Both the position numbers and the translations under genes were made by a program. Of a stretch of DNA of 64,000 nucleotides, positions 48,265-58,076 are shown one piece after another. The stretch's first letter is position 1. Each line of letters opens with the position of its first letter. The notes below the pieces were generated by a model, which did no database searches, was not told the DNA's origin, and worked only from the letters and a program-made list of their open reading frames with translations. Source of the stretch: Pararhodobacter marinus (GTDB taxonomy: Bacteria > Pseudomonadota > Alphaproteobacteria > Rhodobacterales > Rhodobacteraceae); the NCBI RefSeq assembly GCF_003122215.1, contig NZ_QEYD01000011.1, forward strand, positions 62,001 through 126,000, written 5' to 3'.

Positions 48265-48867
48265 ATGCTTGATTCCCGTTCTTCCTTCCGGTTCTTCCGT
48301 GATTCCGATTCCGGCGCCGTTTCCAGCGACTGGACCGTGATCGCGGCGATGGTCTGCAGCATCGGTCTGGCAGGCATCCTGACGCTGCAGAACGGCGTCG
48401 GCGATCTGGGCGAGGGCATCGACCGCTCACTCAGCATGGCGCATATCGGCGCCGTTACCTCGACCGGCGCGGCGACGCTTTTGCCGACGGCCGCCCATGC
48501 AACGGCGGTGCCCGCCCCCGGAAGCGCGGCCAGAAGCACGGCCAGCAGGACGGCGGCCGCGACCCCGATCGCGGTGGGCCAGGGCGCGCATTGGGTGCGG
48601 CTCGAGGACGCGCAGGGCAGCGGCGTGGGCGCTGCGCGCTCAGGTTCGGGCCCGTTGTCCGCCGAGACGCCCGAGAGCCTTCGCGCGCGCTATGACGGCG
48701 CGGTGCAGCTGGGCCGGGAGCGGCTCGATCTGGGCGACACGGCGACCGCCTGCGCGCAGATCGACACCGCCGCGTCCAGCCGGGACGAGCTGACCCGGCG
48801 CGGCCTGTTCGTGTCGGACCTGGGGGCCGGGCTGGGCGCGCTGCGGGAAAGCTGCACCGCGCTCTGA
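48265..48867 (+). CDS. Flp/type IV prepilin-like protein, unknown function
   Basis: The 200-residue protein starts with a charged stretch (LDSRSSFRFFRDSDSGAVSSDW) and one hydrophobic helix (TVIAAMVCSIGLAGILTL). SGAVxxDWxVxxA resembles the prepilin-type N-terminus found on small Rhodobacterales proteins (xSGAVTVDWVVLTA). The rest is Ala/Ser/Thr-rich and ends in a helical, cysteine-containing part (ACAQIDTAASS). Prepilin processing and role are unproven. Confidence 0.65.
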   Translation: MLDSRSSFRFFRDSDSGAVSSDWTVIAAMVCSIGLAGILTLQNGVGDLGEGIDRSLSMAHIGAVTSTGAATLLPTAAHATAVPAPGSAARSTASRTAAATPIAVGQGAHWVRLEDAQGSGVGAARSGSGPLSAETPESLRARYDGAVQLGRERLDLGDTATACAQIDTAASSRDELTRRGLFVSDLGAGLGALRESCTAL

Positions 48868-48879
48868 CCCGGCGCCGGG

Positions 48880-49719
48880 TCAATGCGCCAGGAAGATGGC
48901 GTGTTTGGCATTTTCCAGCACGTTGCGCGTGGCACCGCCCAGGATCGCCTCGCGCAGCCGCGAATGACCATAGGCGCCCATCACCATGAGCGAGGCGTCG
49001 ATATCCTCCATATGGCGCATCAGCACGTCCGAGACGCGCGGCAGGGTCTTGGCCAGTACCGATACCTCGGCGCGCACACCGTGACGCGACAGCATCTGTG
49101 TCAGCAAGCCGCCCGGGTCCGACCGCTCGGGGCTGTGGACCGGCGGATCGACCACGACCACATCCACCGCATCGGCGGCCTGCAAGAGCGGCAGCGCCCG
49201 ACGGACGGCGGAGAGGGCTTCGTTCGACTGGTTCCACGCGATCATCACGCGCTTGCCGAAGGTGGCGGGCAGCCCGCCCTCGGGCATGACCAGAACCGGC
49301 GCCTGCCCCTCGAACAAGGCCGCCTCGATCACCGCCTCCTGCGAATGAAGCGTCCCGGCACCATAGGGGCGCGACTGCACCACCAGATCGGAAAAGCGCG
49401 CGCGCAGCCCGACCAAAGCGGGCAGCCCGCCGAACTGAACCACGGCGGTTTCGGTGCCCCAGCGCAGCGACGCGCCCTCCAGCATCCGCCGCGCCCGGGT
49501 CTGCAGGTCCTCGGCTTCGGTCTGCGCGCGCTCCAGCGTTTCCTGCAGCAGAAGCGGCGAGGCCCCCATGTAGAACCCGCCCGCCGGGGTCATGTCGACG
49601 CCCAGCAGATACGCGCTCAGATGCGCGTCGCGCGCGGCGGCGATCTGCATCACGCCGGGTAGTGTCGAGGTAAGCTCTTCTTCACTGGCAACGAAGGTCA
49701 CGATTGACTCGTAGGCCAT
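48880..49719 (-). CDS. Universal stress protein (tandem UspA)
   Basis: The 279-residue protein covers two Usp domains. The C-terminal one is clear, with the ATP-binding G-x2-G-x9-G motif MVMGAYGHSRLREAILGGATRNVL. The N-terminal one (about 1-130) lacks the motif. The gene is divergent from ccoN, and the intergenic region has an FNR box on its side, so induction under low oxygen is likely. A usp gene stands at the same place in Rhodobacter sphaeroides as I recall. Confidence 0.92.
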   Translation of the reverse strand: MAYESIVTFVASEEELTSTLPGVMQIAAARDAHLSAYLLGVDMTPAGGFYMGASPLLLQETLERAQTEAEDLQTRARRMLEGASLRWGTETAVVQFGGLPALVGLRARFSDLVVQSRPYGAGTLHSQEAVIEAALFEGQAPVLVMPEGGLPATFGKRVMIAWNQSNEALSAVRRALPLLQAADAVDVVVVDPPVHSPERSDPGGLLTQMLSRHGVRAEVSVLAKTLPRVSDVLMRHMEDIDASLMVMGAYGHSRLREAILGGATRNVLENAKHAIFLAH

Positions 49720-49795
49720 TTGGAAATCTCCTTACGCGTGCGTCATTTGCAGTCATCCTACCCTGCGATGTTCCGACGCACACCTTTTGGTCGCA

Positions 49796-49809
49796 TTGAT
49801 CTTGGTCAA
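49796..49809. promoter_or_regulatory. FNR box on the usp side
   Basis: TTGAT-CTTG-GTCAA matches the FNR consensus with one change. Its centre, 49802.5, would place a class II start near 49761, 42 bases before the usp ATG on the minus strand. Confidence 0.85.
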
Positions 49810-49829
49810 ATGATGGCCATGAAGGTCAC

Positions 49830-49843
49830 TTGACCTGAATCAA
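49830..49843. promoter_or_regulatory. FNR box of the ccoNOQP promoter
   Basis: TTGAC-CTGA-ATCAA has one mismatch to consensus. A start 41.5 bases from its centre falls near 49878, with a weak -10 (GGATAA, 49865-49870). This is a class II arrangement for ccoN. Confidence 0.87.
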
Positions 49844-49946
49844 GGTCCGGCTGTCACGCAGGCAGGATAAGGACCATGGCGCGACAGGTCCCGACTCTGT
49901 TCGAGACGGGGGAAACGCCAAGAATACAACGAAGGGACGCAAAACA

Positions 49947-51545
49947 ATGTGGGATTACGTCAAGCTGATCGTGCTTGCCGCCGTCGCGGTTCTTGCCGCG
50001 ATCGCCGCCTCGCACGCGCGTGACATCGCCTACCTCGTCCACATGATGATCTTCATGGGAGCGGCGGTCATCGCTTTCCTGTGGCAGATCCGTCACATGG
50101 AAGAGGCGGTTCACAACCAAAACGAATACATGGACGGCGTCGTGCGCTACGGCGTCATCGCCACCGCCTTCTGGGGCGTCGTGGGCTTTCTGGTGGGGGT
50201 CGTCATCGCCTTCCAGCTGGCCTTTCCCGATCTCAACTTCGCCGCGCTTCAGGGCTACGGCAATTTCGGCCGCCTGCGCCCGCTGCACACCTCGGCGGTG
50301 ATCTTCGCCTTTGGCGGTAACGCGCTGATCGCGACCGCCTTCTACGTCGTTCAGCGCACCACCGCCGCGCGACTGTTCGGCGGCGGTCTGGCGTGGTTCG
50401 TGTTCTGGGGCTACCAGATCTTCATCCTGATGGCCGCGACCGGCTACGTTCTGGGCTCGACCCAGGGCCAGGAATATGCCGAGCCCGAATGGCTGACCGA
50501 CCTGTGGCTGACCGTGGTCTGGGTGGCCTTCCTGCTGGTCTATCTGGGCACGCTGATCAAGCGCCGCGAGCCGCATATCTACGTCGCCAACTGGTTCTAC
50601 CTGTCCTTCATCGTCACCATCGCGATGCTGCACCTCGTCAACAACCTGCAGATCCCGGTGTCGCTGTTCGGCTCGGATTCGGTGCCGGTCTGGTCGGGCG
50701 TGCAATCGGCCATGGTGCAATGGTGGTACGGCCACAACGCCGTGGGCTTTTTCCTGACCGCGGGCTTCCTGGGCATGATGTATTACTTCATCCCCAAACA
50801 GGCCGAGCGGCCGGTCTACAGCTACAAGCTGTCGATCATCCACTTCTGGGCGCTGATCTTCCTGTATATCTGGGCCGGTCCGCACCACCTGCACTACACC
50901 GCGCTGCCCGACTGGGCGCAGACGCTGGGCATGACCTTCTCGATCATGCTGTGGATGCCGTCGTGGGGTGGCATGATCAACGGCCTGATGACGCTCTCGG
51001 GCGCCTGGGACAAGCTGCGCACCGACCCGGTGATCCGGATGATGGTCGTGGCCGTGGGCTTCTATGGCATGGCGACCTTCGAAGGCCCGATGATGTCGAT
51101 CCGCGCCGTCAACTCGCTGTCGCACTACACGGACTGGACCATCGGTCACGTGCATTCGGGGGCGCTGGGCTGGAACGGCATGATCACCTTCGGCGCGCTC
51201 TACTACCTTGTGCCGAAACTGTGGAAGCGTGAGCGGCTGTATTCGCTGTCGCTGGTGAGCTGGCACTTCTGGCTCGCGACCATCGGCATCGTGCTCTACG
51301 CCGCGTCGATGTGGGTGACCGGCATCATGGAAGGTCTGATGTGGCGTCAGGTCGACGCGCAGGGCTTCCTTGTGAACTCGTTCGCCGACACCGTGGGTGC
51401 CAAATTCCCGATGTATGTGGTCCGTGGCCTCGGCGGGACGATGTTCCTCGTGGGTGCGCTCATCATGTGCTACAACCTGTGGATGACCGTGCGGAAGGTG
51501 GGCGAAGCGAAGCCTGCTGCCACCGCTGCGGTTGCCGCTGAATAA
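49947..51545 (+). CDS. ccoN: Cytochrome cbb3 oxidase subunit I
   Basis: The 532-residue catalytic subunit of the high-affinity cbb3 terminal oxidase has about twelve membrane helices. Haem b ligand H114 is in [19 protein letters not shown]. The [22 protein letters not shown] block carries the CuB histidine, with the cross-linking tyrosine in [12 protein letters not shown], followed by [15 protein letters not shown]. The haem histidines of the last block are in [19 protein letters not shown]. It reduces O2 to water while pumping protons. Confidence 0.97.
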   Translation: MWDYVKLIVLAAVAVLAAIAASHARDIAYLVHMMIFMGAAVIAFLWQIRHMEEAVHNQNEYMDGVVRYGVIATAFWGVVGFLVGVVIAFQLAFPDLNFAALQGYGNFGRLRPLHTSAVIFAFGGNALIATAFYVVQRTTAARLFGGGLAWFVFWGYQIFILMAATGYVLGSTQGQEYAEPEWLTDLWLTVVWVAFLLVYLGTLIKRREPHIYVANWFYLSFIVTIAMLHLVNNLQIPVSLFGSDSVPVWSGVQSAMVQWWYGHNAVGFFLTAGFLGMMYYFIPKQAERPVYSYKLSIIHFWALIFLYIWAGPHHLHYTALPDWAQTLGMTFSIMLWMPSWGGMINGLMTLSGAWDKLRTDPVIRMMVVAVGFYGMATFEGPMMSIRAVNSLSHYTDWTIGHVHSGALGWNGMITFGALYYLVPKLWKRERLYSLSLVSWHFWLATIGIVLYAASMWVTGIMEGLMWRQVDAQGFLVNSFADTVGAKFPMYVVRGLGGTMFLVGALIMCYNLWMTVRKVGEAKPAATAAVAAE

Positions 51546-51560
51546 GCGGAGGGTGAAACG

Positions 51561-52286
51561 ATGGGTATTCTCGATCACCACAAGAAAATCGAAACGCATG
51601 CCACCCTGTTGCTGGTCCTCAGCTTCCTGGTGGTGACGATCGGCGGTCTGGTACAGATCGTGCCGCTCTTCTATCTCGAAAACACCATCGAGGAAGTCGA
51701 GGGCATGCGTCCGTACTCGCCGCTGGAACTGGCGGGGCGCGAAATCTACGTCCGCGAAGGGTGCTACGTCTGTCACAGCCAGATGGTCCGCCCGATGCGC
51801 GACGAAGTCGAGCGTTACGGCCATTACTCGCTGGCGGCGGAATCGATGTACGATCACCCGTTCCAGTGGGGCTCGAAGCGCACGGGGCCCGATCTTGCGC
51901 GCCTCGGCGGCCGCTATTCGGATGAATGGCACGTCGCGCACCTGATCAATCCGCGCGACGTGGTGCCGGAATCGGTGATGCCGCCCTATGCCTACCTGCT
52001 CGATCGTCCGATCACGGGTGAATACATCCAGGATCTGATGAGCACCTATCGGATGGTCGGGGTTCCGTACACCGACGAGATGATCGAGGCCGCGCCCGAG
52101 GATTTCGCGGTTCAGGTGGATCCGTTCGGCGATACCGACGGGCTGCTCGAGCGCTATCACTCGGCACAGGTGCGCAACTTCGATGGCCAGGAAGAACTGA
52201 CCGAAATGGACGCGCTGATCGCCTATATGCAGATGATCGGCACGCTCGTGGACTTCAGCACCTTCGAAGCCGAAGCCAGCCGGTAA
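51561..52286 (+). CDS. ccoO: Cytochrome cbb3 oxidase subunit II (mono-haem c)
   Basis: The 241-residue protein has one N-terminal membrane anchor (about residues 14-34) and a periplasmic cytochrome c domain with C68-Y-V-C71-H72. A methionine ligand is available in [10 protein letters not shown]. It passes electrons to CcoN. It follows ccoN by 15 bases. Confidence 0.97.
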   Translation: MGILDHHKKIETHATLLLVLSFLVVTIGGLVQIVPLFYLENTIEEVEGMRPYSPLELAGREIYVREGCYVCHSQMVRPMRDEVERYGHYSLAAESMYDHPFQWGSKRTGPDLARLGGRYSDEWHVAHLINPRDVVPESVMPPYAYLLDRPITGEYIQDLMSTYRMVGVPYTDEMIEAAPEDFAVQVDPFGDTDGLLERYHSAQVRNFDGQEELTEMDALIAYMQMIGTLVDFSTFEAEASR

Positions 52287-52297
52287 GGGGATAAGCC

Positions 52298-52510
52298 ATG
52301 GAAACCTATACGCTTCTGCGCAGCTTTGCAGATAGCTGGTACCTGCTGTTCATGACCGCCTTCTTCGTCGGCATCATCGCCTGGGCCTGGCGCCCCGGCA
52401 GCCGCAAGGTGCAGGACGAAGTCGCGAACAGCATCTTTCGCAACGACGACAGACCGGCCGGGGACGGGGCGCAAGCCCCCTCCAATGGCCTGAGCCAGGG
52501 GGCACGCTGA
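52298..52510 (+). CDS. ccoQ: cbb3 oxidase subunit CcoQ
   Basis: The 70-residue protein opens METYTLLRSFADSWYLLFMTAFFVGIIAWAW with a single transmembrane helix, then a hydrophilic tail (PGSRKVQDEVANSIFRNDD). CcoQ stabilises the core complex. Its stop shares one base with the ccoP start. Confidence 0.93.
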   Translation: METYTLLRSFADSWYLLFMTAFFVGIIAWAWRPGSRKVQDEVANSIFRNDDRPAGDGAQAPSNGLSQGAR

Positions 52511-53382
52511 TGGCCGCACCTAACAAGAAGCACGATCGCCCGACCACGGGTCACTCCTGGGACGGGATCGAGGAATTCGACAACCCGATGCCGCGCTGGT
52601 GGCTGTGGACCTTTTACGCGACGATCATCTGGGCCGTCGTGTACTGGATCCTGTTCCCCGCCTGGCCGCTGATCAACGGCGCCACCGCCGGGGTGCTGGG
52701 CTATTCCTCGCGGCAGGATGTCGAGGCCGAGATGGTCGCCGTCGACGAGGCCAATGCAGGTTGGTACCAGCGTCTGCTCGATACCGATCTCAACGCCATC
52801 GCCGAGGATCCCGAACTGCAGCGCTTCGCGGTGAATGCCGGCGCGGCGATCTTCCGGGCTCAGTGCTCGCAATGCCACGGCGCGGGGGCCGACGGGCTGC
52901 GTCCCGGCTCGGGCTTCCCCAACCTGCTCGATGACGAGTGGATGTGGGGCGGCACGACCGAGGACATCGTCCAGACCGTCACCTACGGTATCCGCAACGA
53001 GGATTTCCCCGATGCGCGCTATTCGCAGATGCCCTCGTTCGGGGCGGACGGAATCCTGAGCGACGAAGAGATCACGCAGGTCGTCAACCACGTCCTGAAC
53101 ATCTCGGGGCAGGCGCATGATGCCGCGCTGGCCGAAGCGGGCGCCGAGGTCTTCGATCTCAACTGCTCGTCTTGCCACGGTGTCGACGGCGAAGGCGACC
53201 AAATGCAGGGGGCGCCCGCGCTCAACAACGCGATCTGGCTCTATGGCGGCTCGGAAGCCGACATCACGGCTTCGGTGCAGGTCGCTCATTTCGGCGTGAT
53301 GCCCGGCTTTGCCGATCGCCTGAGCGACGCGCAGATCCGCGCGGTGGCCAGCTACGTCCACCAGCTGGGCGGCGGCCAGTAA
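52510..53382 (+). CDS. ccoP: Cytochrome cbb3 oxidase subunit III (di-haem c)
   Basis: The 290-residue subunit has an N-terminal cytoplasmic part with WDGIEEFDNPMPRWWLWTFY, a membrane helix (about residues 32-54) and two cytochrome c domains with CSQCH (119-123) and CSSCH (219-223). It accepts electrons from soluble or membrane-bound cytochromes c. Confidence 0.97.
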   Translation: MAAPNKKHDRPTTGHSWDGIEEFDNPMPRWWLWTFYATIIWAVVYWILFPAWPLINGATAGVLGYSSRQDVEAEMVAVDEANAGWYQRLLDTDLNAIAEDPELQRFAVNAGAAIFRAQCSQCHGAGADGLRPGSGFPNLLDDEWMWGGTTEDIVQTVTYGIRNEDFPDARYSQMPSFGADGILSDEEITQVVNHVLNISGQAHDAALAEAGAEVFDLNCSSCHGVDGEGDQMQGAPALNNAIWLYGGSEADITASVQVAHFGVMPGFADRLSDAQIRAVASYVHQLGGGQ

Positions 53383-53392
53383 AACCCAGAGA

Positions 53393-53416
53393 TCCGGGCC
53401 CTTCCGGGGGCCCGGA
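53393..53416 (+). other. Strong hairpin after ccoP
   Basis: TCCGGGCCC-TTCCGG-GGGCCCGGA forms a 9-bp stem 10 bases after the ccoP stop. No T-run follows, so it may protect the ccoNOQP mRNA or act as a weak terminator. Confidence 0.6.
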
Positions 53417-53548
53417 GGCTGCACCGGGACCGATCCTGTTCGCGCGTTTCCCGGCGCCGGTGCAGCCGTTTCCTGCGCAAGGGCGCACCCGGTCGTCCCG
53501 CCGGTGTGCGCCTTTGCCACATTTAATCCGAGGCCCGAATCCGGGTTT

Positions 53549-53562
53549 TTGATTCAGGTCAA
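53549..53562. promoter_or_regulatory. FNR box upstream of ccoG
   Basis: TTGAT-TCAG-GTCAA has one mismatch. Its centre, 53555.5, predicts a class II start near 53597 and a 58-base leader before the GTG of ccoG. Confidence 0.87.
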
Positions 53563-53654
53563 GGCTGCGCACCAGCCCCCATGCGATTGAGCCCTCAAGC
53601 CACACGAGTCCGGTCACGTCCGGCCCGTCAGGCCAGACAATCAGGAGCAATTCC

Positions 53655-55082
53655 GTGAGTACCGCCGAAGAGCCAGAAACCCTGTATGCCGCCCGCGAGC
53701 CGGTCTTTCCCCGCCGTGTGAAAGGCAATTTCCGCACGCTGAAATGGTGGCTCATGGGTCTCATGCTGGGGATCTACTATATCACGCCGTGGATCCGCTG
53801 GGACCGCGGGCCGAACCTGCCCGATCAGGCCGTGCTGGTCGACCTGGCCAATCGCCGGTTCTTCTTCTTCATGGTCGAGATCTGGCCGCATGAATTCTAT
53901 TTCGTTGCGGGCCTGTTGATCATGGCGGGGATCGGGCTGTTCCTGTTCACCTCGGCGCTGGGCCGGGTCTGGTGCGGCTATGCCTGCCCGCAGACCGTCT
54001 GGACCGATCTTTACATCCTTGTCGAGCGCTGGGTCGAAGGTGATCGCAACGCCCGCCTGCGCCTGCATCGTCAGAAATGGGGGGCCGAGAAGCTCCGCAA
54101 GTATTCCACCAAATGGGCGCTCTGGCTGCTCATCGGGCTGGCCACCGGCGGCGCCTGGGTGTTCTATTTCACCGATGCGCCGACGCTTCTGGTCGATCTG
54201 TTCACCCTGAACGCCCACCCGGTCGCCTATGGCACCGTGGCCTTCCTGACCGCGACGACCTTCCTGTTCGGCGGCTTCTTCCGCGAGCAGGTCTGCATCT
54301 ATGGCTGCCCCTGGCCGCGGATTCAGGCGGCGATGATGGACGAGGACACGATCACCATCTCGTACCGCGAATGGCGTGGCGAGCCACGGGGCAAGCAGCG
54401 CAAGGGCGAACCCGAGGGCGCGCATGGCGACTGCATCGACTGCATGGCCTGCGTCAATGTCTGCCCGATGGGGATCGACATCCGCGACGGCCAGCAGCTG
54501 GCCTGCATCACCTGCGGCCTGTGCATCGACGCCTGCAACGACGTGATGGACCGGATCGGCAAGCCGCGCGGCCTGATCGGCTATCTGGCCCTGTCCGACG
54601 AGGTCCGCGAACGCGCCGGGAACGAGCCGAAATCGGTCTGGAAACACGTCTTCCGCCCGCGCACCATCGTCTACACCGTGCTCTGGGCCGGGATCGGGGT
54701 GGGGCTGCTGGTCGCGCTGTTCCTGCGCACCGATATCGACATGTCGATCTCGCCCATCCGCAACCCCACCTATGTCACGCTGTCCGATGGCTCGATCCGC
54801 AACACCTATGACATCCGGCTTCGCAACATGTACGCGGAACCCCGCCAGTTCTACCTGACCGTCGCCGACAACCCGTCGATCACCTTGACGATGGAGGGCG
54901 TGCAGGGCCAACTGGTCACCGTGGGCGCGGATGAGCAACTGATCCAGCGCGTGTATCTGGTGGCCTCGCCCGGCACCGCCGCCGCGACCACCGCCGCCAC
55001 GCCAGTGCGCATCTGGGTGTCCGTCACCGGCGATACCGACCGGATCTACGGCGAAACCGTCTTCAACGGGAGGGCGCAATGA
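53655..55082 (+). CDS. ccoG: Cu(II) reductase/cbb3 assembly protein CcoG (FixG/RdxA)
   Basis: The 475-residue polyferredoxin has about five membrane helices. The cytoplasmic loop holds two [4Fe-4S] motifs: CIDCMACVNVCP and CITCGLCIDACND. The membrane-side GYACPQTVWTDLYILVERW motif is typical. The C-terminal immunoglobulin-like domain is periplasmic. CcoG reduces Cu(II) for cbb3 assembly. The GTG start follows AGGAG. An FNR box is upstream. Confidence 0.96.
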   Translation: MSTAEEPETLYAAREPVFPRRVKGNFRTLKWWLMGLMLGIYYITPWIRWDRGPNLPDQAVLVDLANRRFFFFMVEIWPHEFYFVAGLLIMAGIGLFLFTSALGRVWCGYACPQTVWTDLYILVERWVEGDRNARLRLHRQKWGAEKLRKYSTKWALWLLIGLATGGAWVFYFTDAPTLLVDLFTLNAHPVAYGTVAFLTATTFLFGGFFREQVCIYGCPWPRIQAAMMDEDTITISYREWRGEPRGKQRKGEPEGAHGDCIDCMACVNVCPMGIDIRDGQQLACITCGLCIDACNDVMDRIGKPRGLIGYLALSDEVRERAGNEPKSVWKHVFRPRTIVYTVLWAGIGVGLLVALFLRTDIDMSISPIRNPTYVTLSDGSIRNTYDIRLRNMYAEPRQFYLTVADNPSITLTMEGVQGQLVTVGADEQLIQRVYLVASPGTAAATTAATPVRIWVSVTGDTDRIYGETVFNGRAQ

Positions 55083-55549
55083 CCGCTCAGTCCAAACCGC
55101 GCGAACTGACCGGCCGCAAGGTGCTGGCGATCACGGTCGGCGCCTTCGCGGTGATCATCGGCGTCAATCTGGTGATGGCCTATTACGCCGTCGGCACCTT
55201 CCCCGGGCTGGTCGTGCGCAATTCCTATGTCGCAAGCCAGGGCTTCAACGAACGGCTGGCCGCGCAGCAGGCACTGGGCTGGACGACCGAGGCCACGCTG
55301 ATCGACGGGCATCTGGCGATCCGCATCACCACCGAGGACGGGCGCCCCGCGCCCGTCGCCACGATCAGCGCGGTGCTGGGCCGGCCCACGACCACGCGGG
55401 AAGATGTCACGCCCGATCTGCGCTATGATGGCGGTGCCTTCGTCGCCGATGTCGACGCCGATCACGGCAACTGGGATCTGAGGATCTCGGCCGAGGCGGG
55501 CGACGGGACCGAGTACGCGTATCTCGTCAACATCGTCCATCAACGCTGA
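55079..55549 (+). CDS. ccoH: cbb3 assembly protein CcoH (FixH)
   Basis: The 156-residue protein has a single N-terminal transmembrane helix (VLAITVGAFAVIIGVNLVMA, about 16-35) and a periplasmic beta-rich FixH domain, with YVASQGFNERLAAQQALGW. It is needed for stable cbb3 assembly. The start overlaps the ccoG stop (ATGA). Confidence 0.94.
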   Translation: MTAQSKPRELTGRKVLAITVGAFAVIIGVNLVMAYYAVGTFPGLVVRNSYVASQGFNERLAAQQALGWTTEATLIDGHLAIRITTEDGRPAPVATISAVLGRPTTTREDVTPDLRYDGGAFVADVDADHGNWDLRISAEAGDGTEYAYLVNIVHQR

Positions 55550-55577
55550 AACCCGCACAGGCCGGGATCGAGACGCC

Positions 55578-57809
55578 ATGAGCGACACCGTCACCAACCC
55601 CGAAACCGACGACCGCTATGCCAGCGGCTACGCGCCCTCGATCTCGGCCTGCCCGGCCTGCATCGCCACCCCCTCGGCGGTCGAGCGCGCGCAGGCTGCG
55701 GCGGCGGCGCAGGATGCGCGGATCATGCTGTCCGTGCCCGACGCGCATTGCGCGCTGTGCATCCAGACGGTCGAGGGCGACCTGGAAAAGATGCCGGGCG
55801 TCAAATCCGCGCGGCTGAACCTGACGCTGCGCCGTGTTTCGGTCGAGGCCGAGCCGGGCATCTCTGCCGCCACCATTGCCGAGCGGCTTACGAAAATCGG
55901 CTACCCGGCCTATGAACTCGATCCCGGTCAGCTGTCGATGACCGAGACCGACAAACAGGGGCGCGACCTTCTGATGCGGCTGGGCGTCGCCGGGTTCAGC
56001 ATGATGAACATCATGCTGCTGTCCGTCGCCGTCTGGTCGGGCGCTACCGACGCCACGCGCGACCTGTTCCACATGCTCAGCGCGCTGATCGCCGTGCCGA
56101 CCGTCGCCTTCTCGGCCCAGCCGTTCTTCCGCAAGGCCTGGGCGGGCGTGCGCAACGGGCGGCTCGACATGGATTTTCCGATCTCGCTGGCCATCGTGCT
56201 GGCGACCGGAATGTCGCTTTATGAAACCTTCAACAGTGGCCACCACGCCTATTTTGACGCGGCGGTGATGCTGACCTTCTTCCTGCTGGCCGGGCGATAC
56301 CTGGACTTCCGCACCCGCGCCGTCGCGCGTTCGGCAGCGCAGGAACTCGCCGCGCTGGAAGTGCCCCGGGCCATCCGCCTGACCGATGGCACCGAGGAAA
56401 CCGTGGCCGCCAAGGACCTGACCCCCGGCGATCTGGTGCTGGTGCGCCCCGGTGGGCGGATCCCGGTCGACGGCGTGGTCACGGCGGGCACGTCGGAACT
56501 CGACCGCTCGCTCCTGACGGGCGAGACATTGCCGGTCTTTGCCGGGCCCGATCTGGTCGTCACGGCGGGCGCGGTCAACCTGACCGGACCGCTGACCCTG
56601 CGCGTCACCGCGGCAGGCAAGGACAGCTCGCTGCACCGCATGGCCGACCTGGTCGCCGTGGCCGAGAACGCGCGCAACAAATACACCACGCTCGCCGAAC
56701 GCGCCGCGCGGATGTATTCGCCCTCGGTCCACCTGCTGGCCTTTGCGGCTTTCCTCGCCTGGATGTGGATAACCGGCGGGGATGTCCGTCATGCGCTCAA
56801 CATCGCTGCCGCCACGCTCATCATCACCTGCCCCTGCGCGCTGGGCCTTGCCGTGCCCGCCGTCGTCACCGCCGCATCCGGTAGGCTGTTCCGGAAGGGG
56901 CTGCTGATCAAGGACGGCTCGGCGCTGGAACGGCTGGCCGAAATCGACACCGTGGTCTTCGACAAGACCGGCACGCTGACCATGGGCGCGCCCGAACCCG
57001 TCTCTCTCGACCACCTGAGCCGCGAAGAGCTGGAAATTGCCGCCGCGCTGGGCGCCGCCTCGTCCCATCCGCTGGCGCAGTCGCTGGCGCAGGCGGCGCG
57101 CACGCGCGGCGTGATCCCCGCGACGCTATCCGAGGTGGCCGAGGTTCCGGGCCACGGCGTGCAGGCCCAGTGGAACGGGCGGCGCGTCCGGCTGGGACGC
57201 GCGAACTGGACGGGGGCCGAGGCGCTTGACGTGACCGGCACCTACCTGTCCGTCGAGGGACGCGAGGCGCAGGCCGTGGCCTTTGCCGACCGCCTCCGCG
57301 ACGGTGCGCAGGAGGCTATCGACGCCTTCCGCGCGCAGGGCAAAAGCGTGCGGCTGATCTCGGGCGATGTGCCCGGCGCGGTGCGGGACCTGGCGGAGCG
57401 GCTGGGCATCGAGGATTGGCAGGCCGAGGCGCTGCCCGAAGACAAGGCCGCCGCCATCGACGCGCTGCAGGCCCAGGGCCACCGCGTGCTGATGGTGGGC
57501 GACGGGCTCAACGATACCGTGGCGCTGAGCGCCGCGCATGCGTCGATCTCGCCCGCCTCGGCTCTGGATGCGGCGCGCGTGGCCTCGGATATCGTGCTGC
57601 TGGGCGCCTCGCTGGCGCCGCTGCCCGAAGCGCAGCGCGTGGCGAAACGCGCGGTGCAGCGCATCCGCGAGAATTTTGCCATCTCGTTCGGCTACAACGT
57701 CATCGCCGTGCCGATCGCGTTGGTCGGGCTGGCCTCGCCGCTCATTGCCGCGCTGGCGATGTCGGTCTCGTCGATTACCGTGGCTCTGAATGCGCTGCGG
57801 CTGAAATAA
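55578..57809 (+). CDS. ccoI: Copper-exporting P1B-type ATPase for cbb3 assembly
   Basis: The 743-residue ATPase carries CPAC (25-28) and a heavy-metal-like domain with CALC (58-61). The transmembrane CPC is C418-P-C420, and DKTGT has the phosphorylated D462. The A-domain shows LTGE and the hinge VGDGLNDTVAL. It delivers Cu to cbb3 and not for general copper resistance, in view of the operon. Confidence 0.96.
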   Translation: MSDTVTNPETDDRYASGYAPSISACPACIATPSAVERAQAAAAAQDARIMLSVPDAHCALCIQTVEGDLEKMPGVKSARLNLTLRRVSVEAEPGISAATIAERLTKIGYPAYELDPGQLSMTETDKQGRDLLMRLGVAGFSMMNIMLLSVAVWSGATDATRDLFHMLSALIAVPTVAFSAQPFFRKAWAGVRNGRLDMDFPISLAIVLATGMSLYETFNSGHHAYFDAAVMLTFFLLAGRYLDFRTRAVARSAAQELAALEVPRAIRLTDGTEETVAAKDLTPGDLVLVRPGGRIPVDGVVTAGTSELDRSLLTGETLPVFAGPDLVVTAGAVNLTGPLTLRVTAAGKDSSLHRMADLVAVAENARNKYTTLAERAARMYSPSVHLLAFAAFLAWMWITGGDVRHALNIAAATLIITCPCALGLAVPAVVTAASGRLFRKGLLIKDGSALERLAEIDTVVFDKTGTLTMGAPEPVSLDHLSREELEIAAALGAASSHPLAQSLAQAARTRGVIPATLSEVAEVPGHGVQAQWNGRRVRLGRANWTGAEALDVTGTYLSVEGREAQAVAFADRLRDGAQEAIDAFRAQGKSVRLISGDVPGAVRDLAERLGIEDWQAEALPEDKAAAIDALQAQGHRVLMVGDGLNDTVALSAAHASISPASALDAARVASDIVLLGASLAPLPEAQRVAKRAVQRIRENFAISFGYNVIAVPIALVGLASPLIAALAMSVSSITVALNALRLK

Positions 57810-57818
57810 GGAAGATCC

Positions 57819-57977
57819 ATGGATATCCTTGCGGTGCTGATCCCCGTTTCGCTGTTTCTGGGCCTCGGCGGGCTGCTCGCCTTCTGGTGGACGCTGAAAC
57901 GCGGGCAGTATGATGACCCCGAAGGCGACAGCCAGCGCATCCTGCGGGGCGATTACGACGATCACCCGAAGCCCTGA
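57819..57977 (+). CDS. ccoS: cbb3 assembly protein CcoS
   Basis: The 52-residue protein has a single membrane helix and the typical MDILAVLIPVSLFLGLGGL, followed by FWWTLKRGQYDDPEGDSQRIL. It is required for cofactor insertion into CcoN. It lies nine bases after ccoI and has an AAGGAAG ribosome site. It was too short to be obvious by length alone. Confidence 0.94.
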   Translation: MDILAVLIPVSLFLGLGGLLAFWWTLKRGQYDDPEGDSQRILRGDYDDHPKP

Positions 57978-58014
57978 TCTTCGCCCGAAGCCCCGGATTA
58001 GGACGCGCGCGGCC

Positions 58015-58044
58015 TTGACCTTTGGCTTTTGCGAACCCTTATTA
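58015..58044 (+). promoter_or_regulatory. Promoter of sodB
   Basis: TTGACC (58015-58020) and TTATTA (58039-58044) are spaced 18 bp, with the start expected near 58050 and a leader of about 27 bases. Confidence 0.62.
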
Positions 58045-58076
58045 GCCCCAACGCAACGCTAACAAGAGGTACTGCG

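Noticed and set aside
49854-52160. A 768-codon open frame antisense to ccoNO
   Set aside because: It is His/Asp/Arg-rich shadow sequence opposite well-conserved oxidase genes, and it would run through the FNR-controlled promoter of ccoN.
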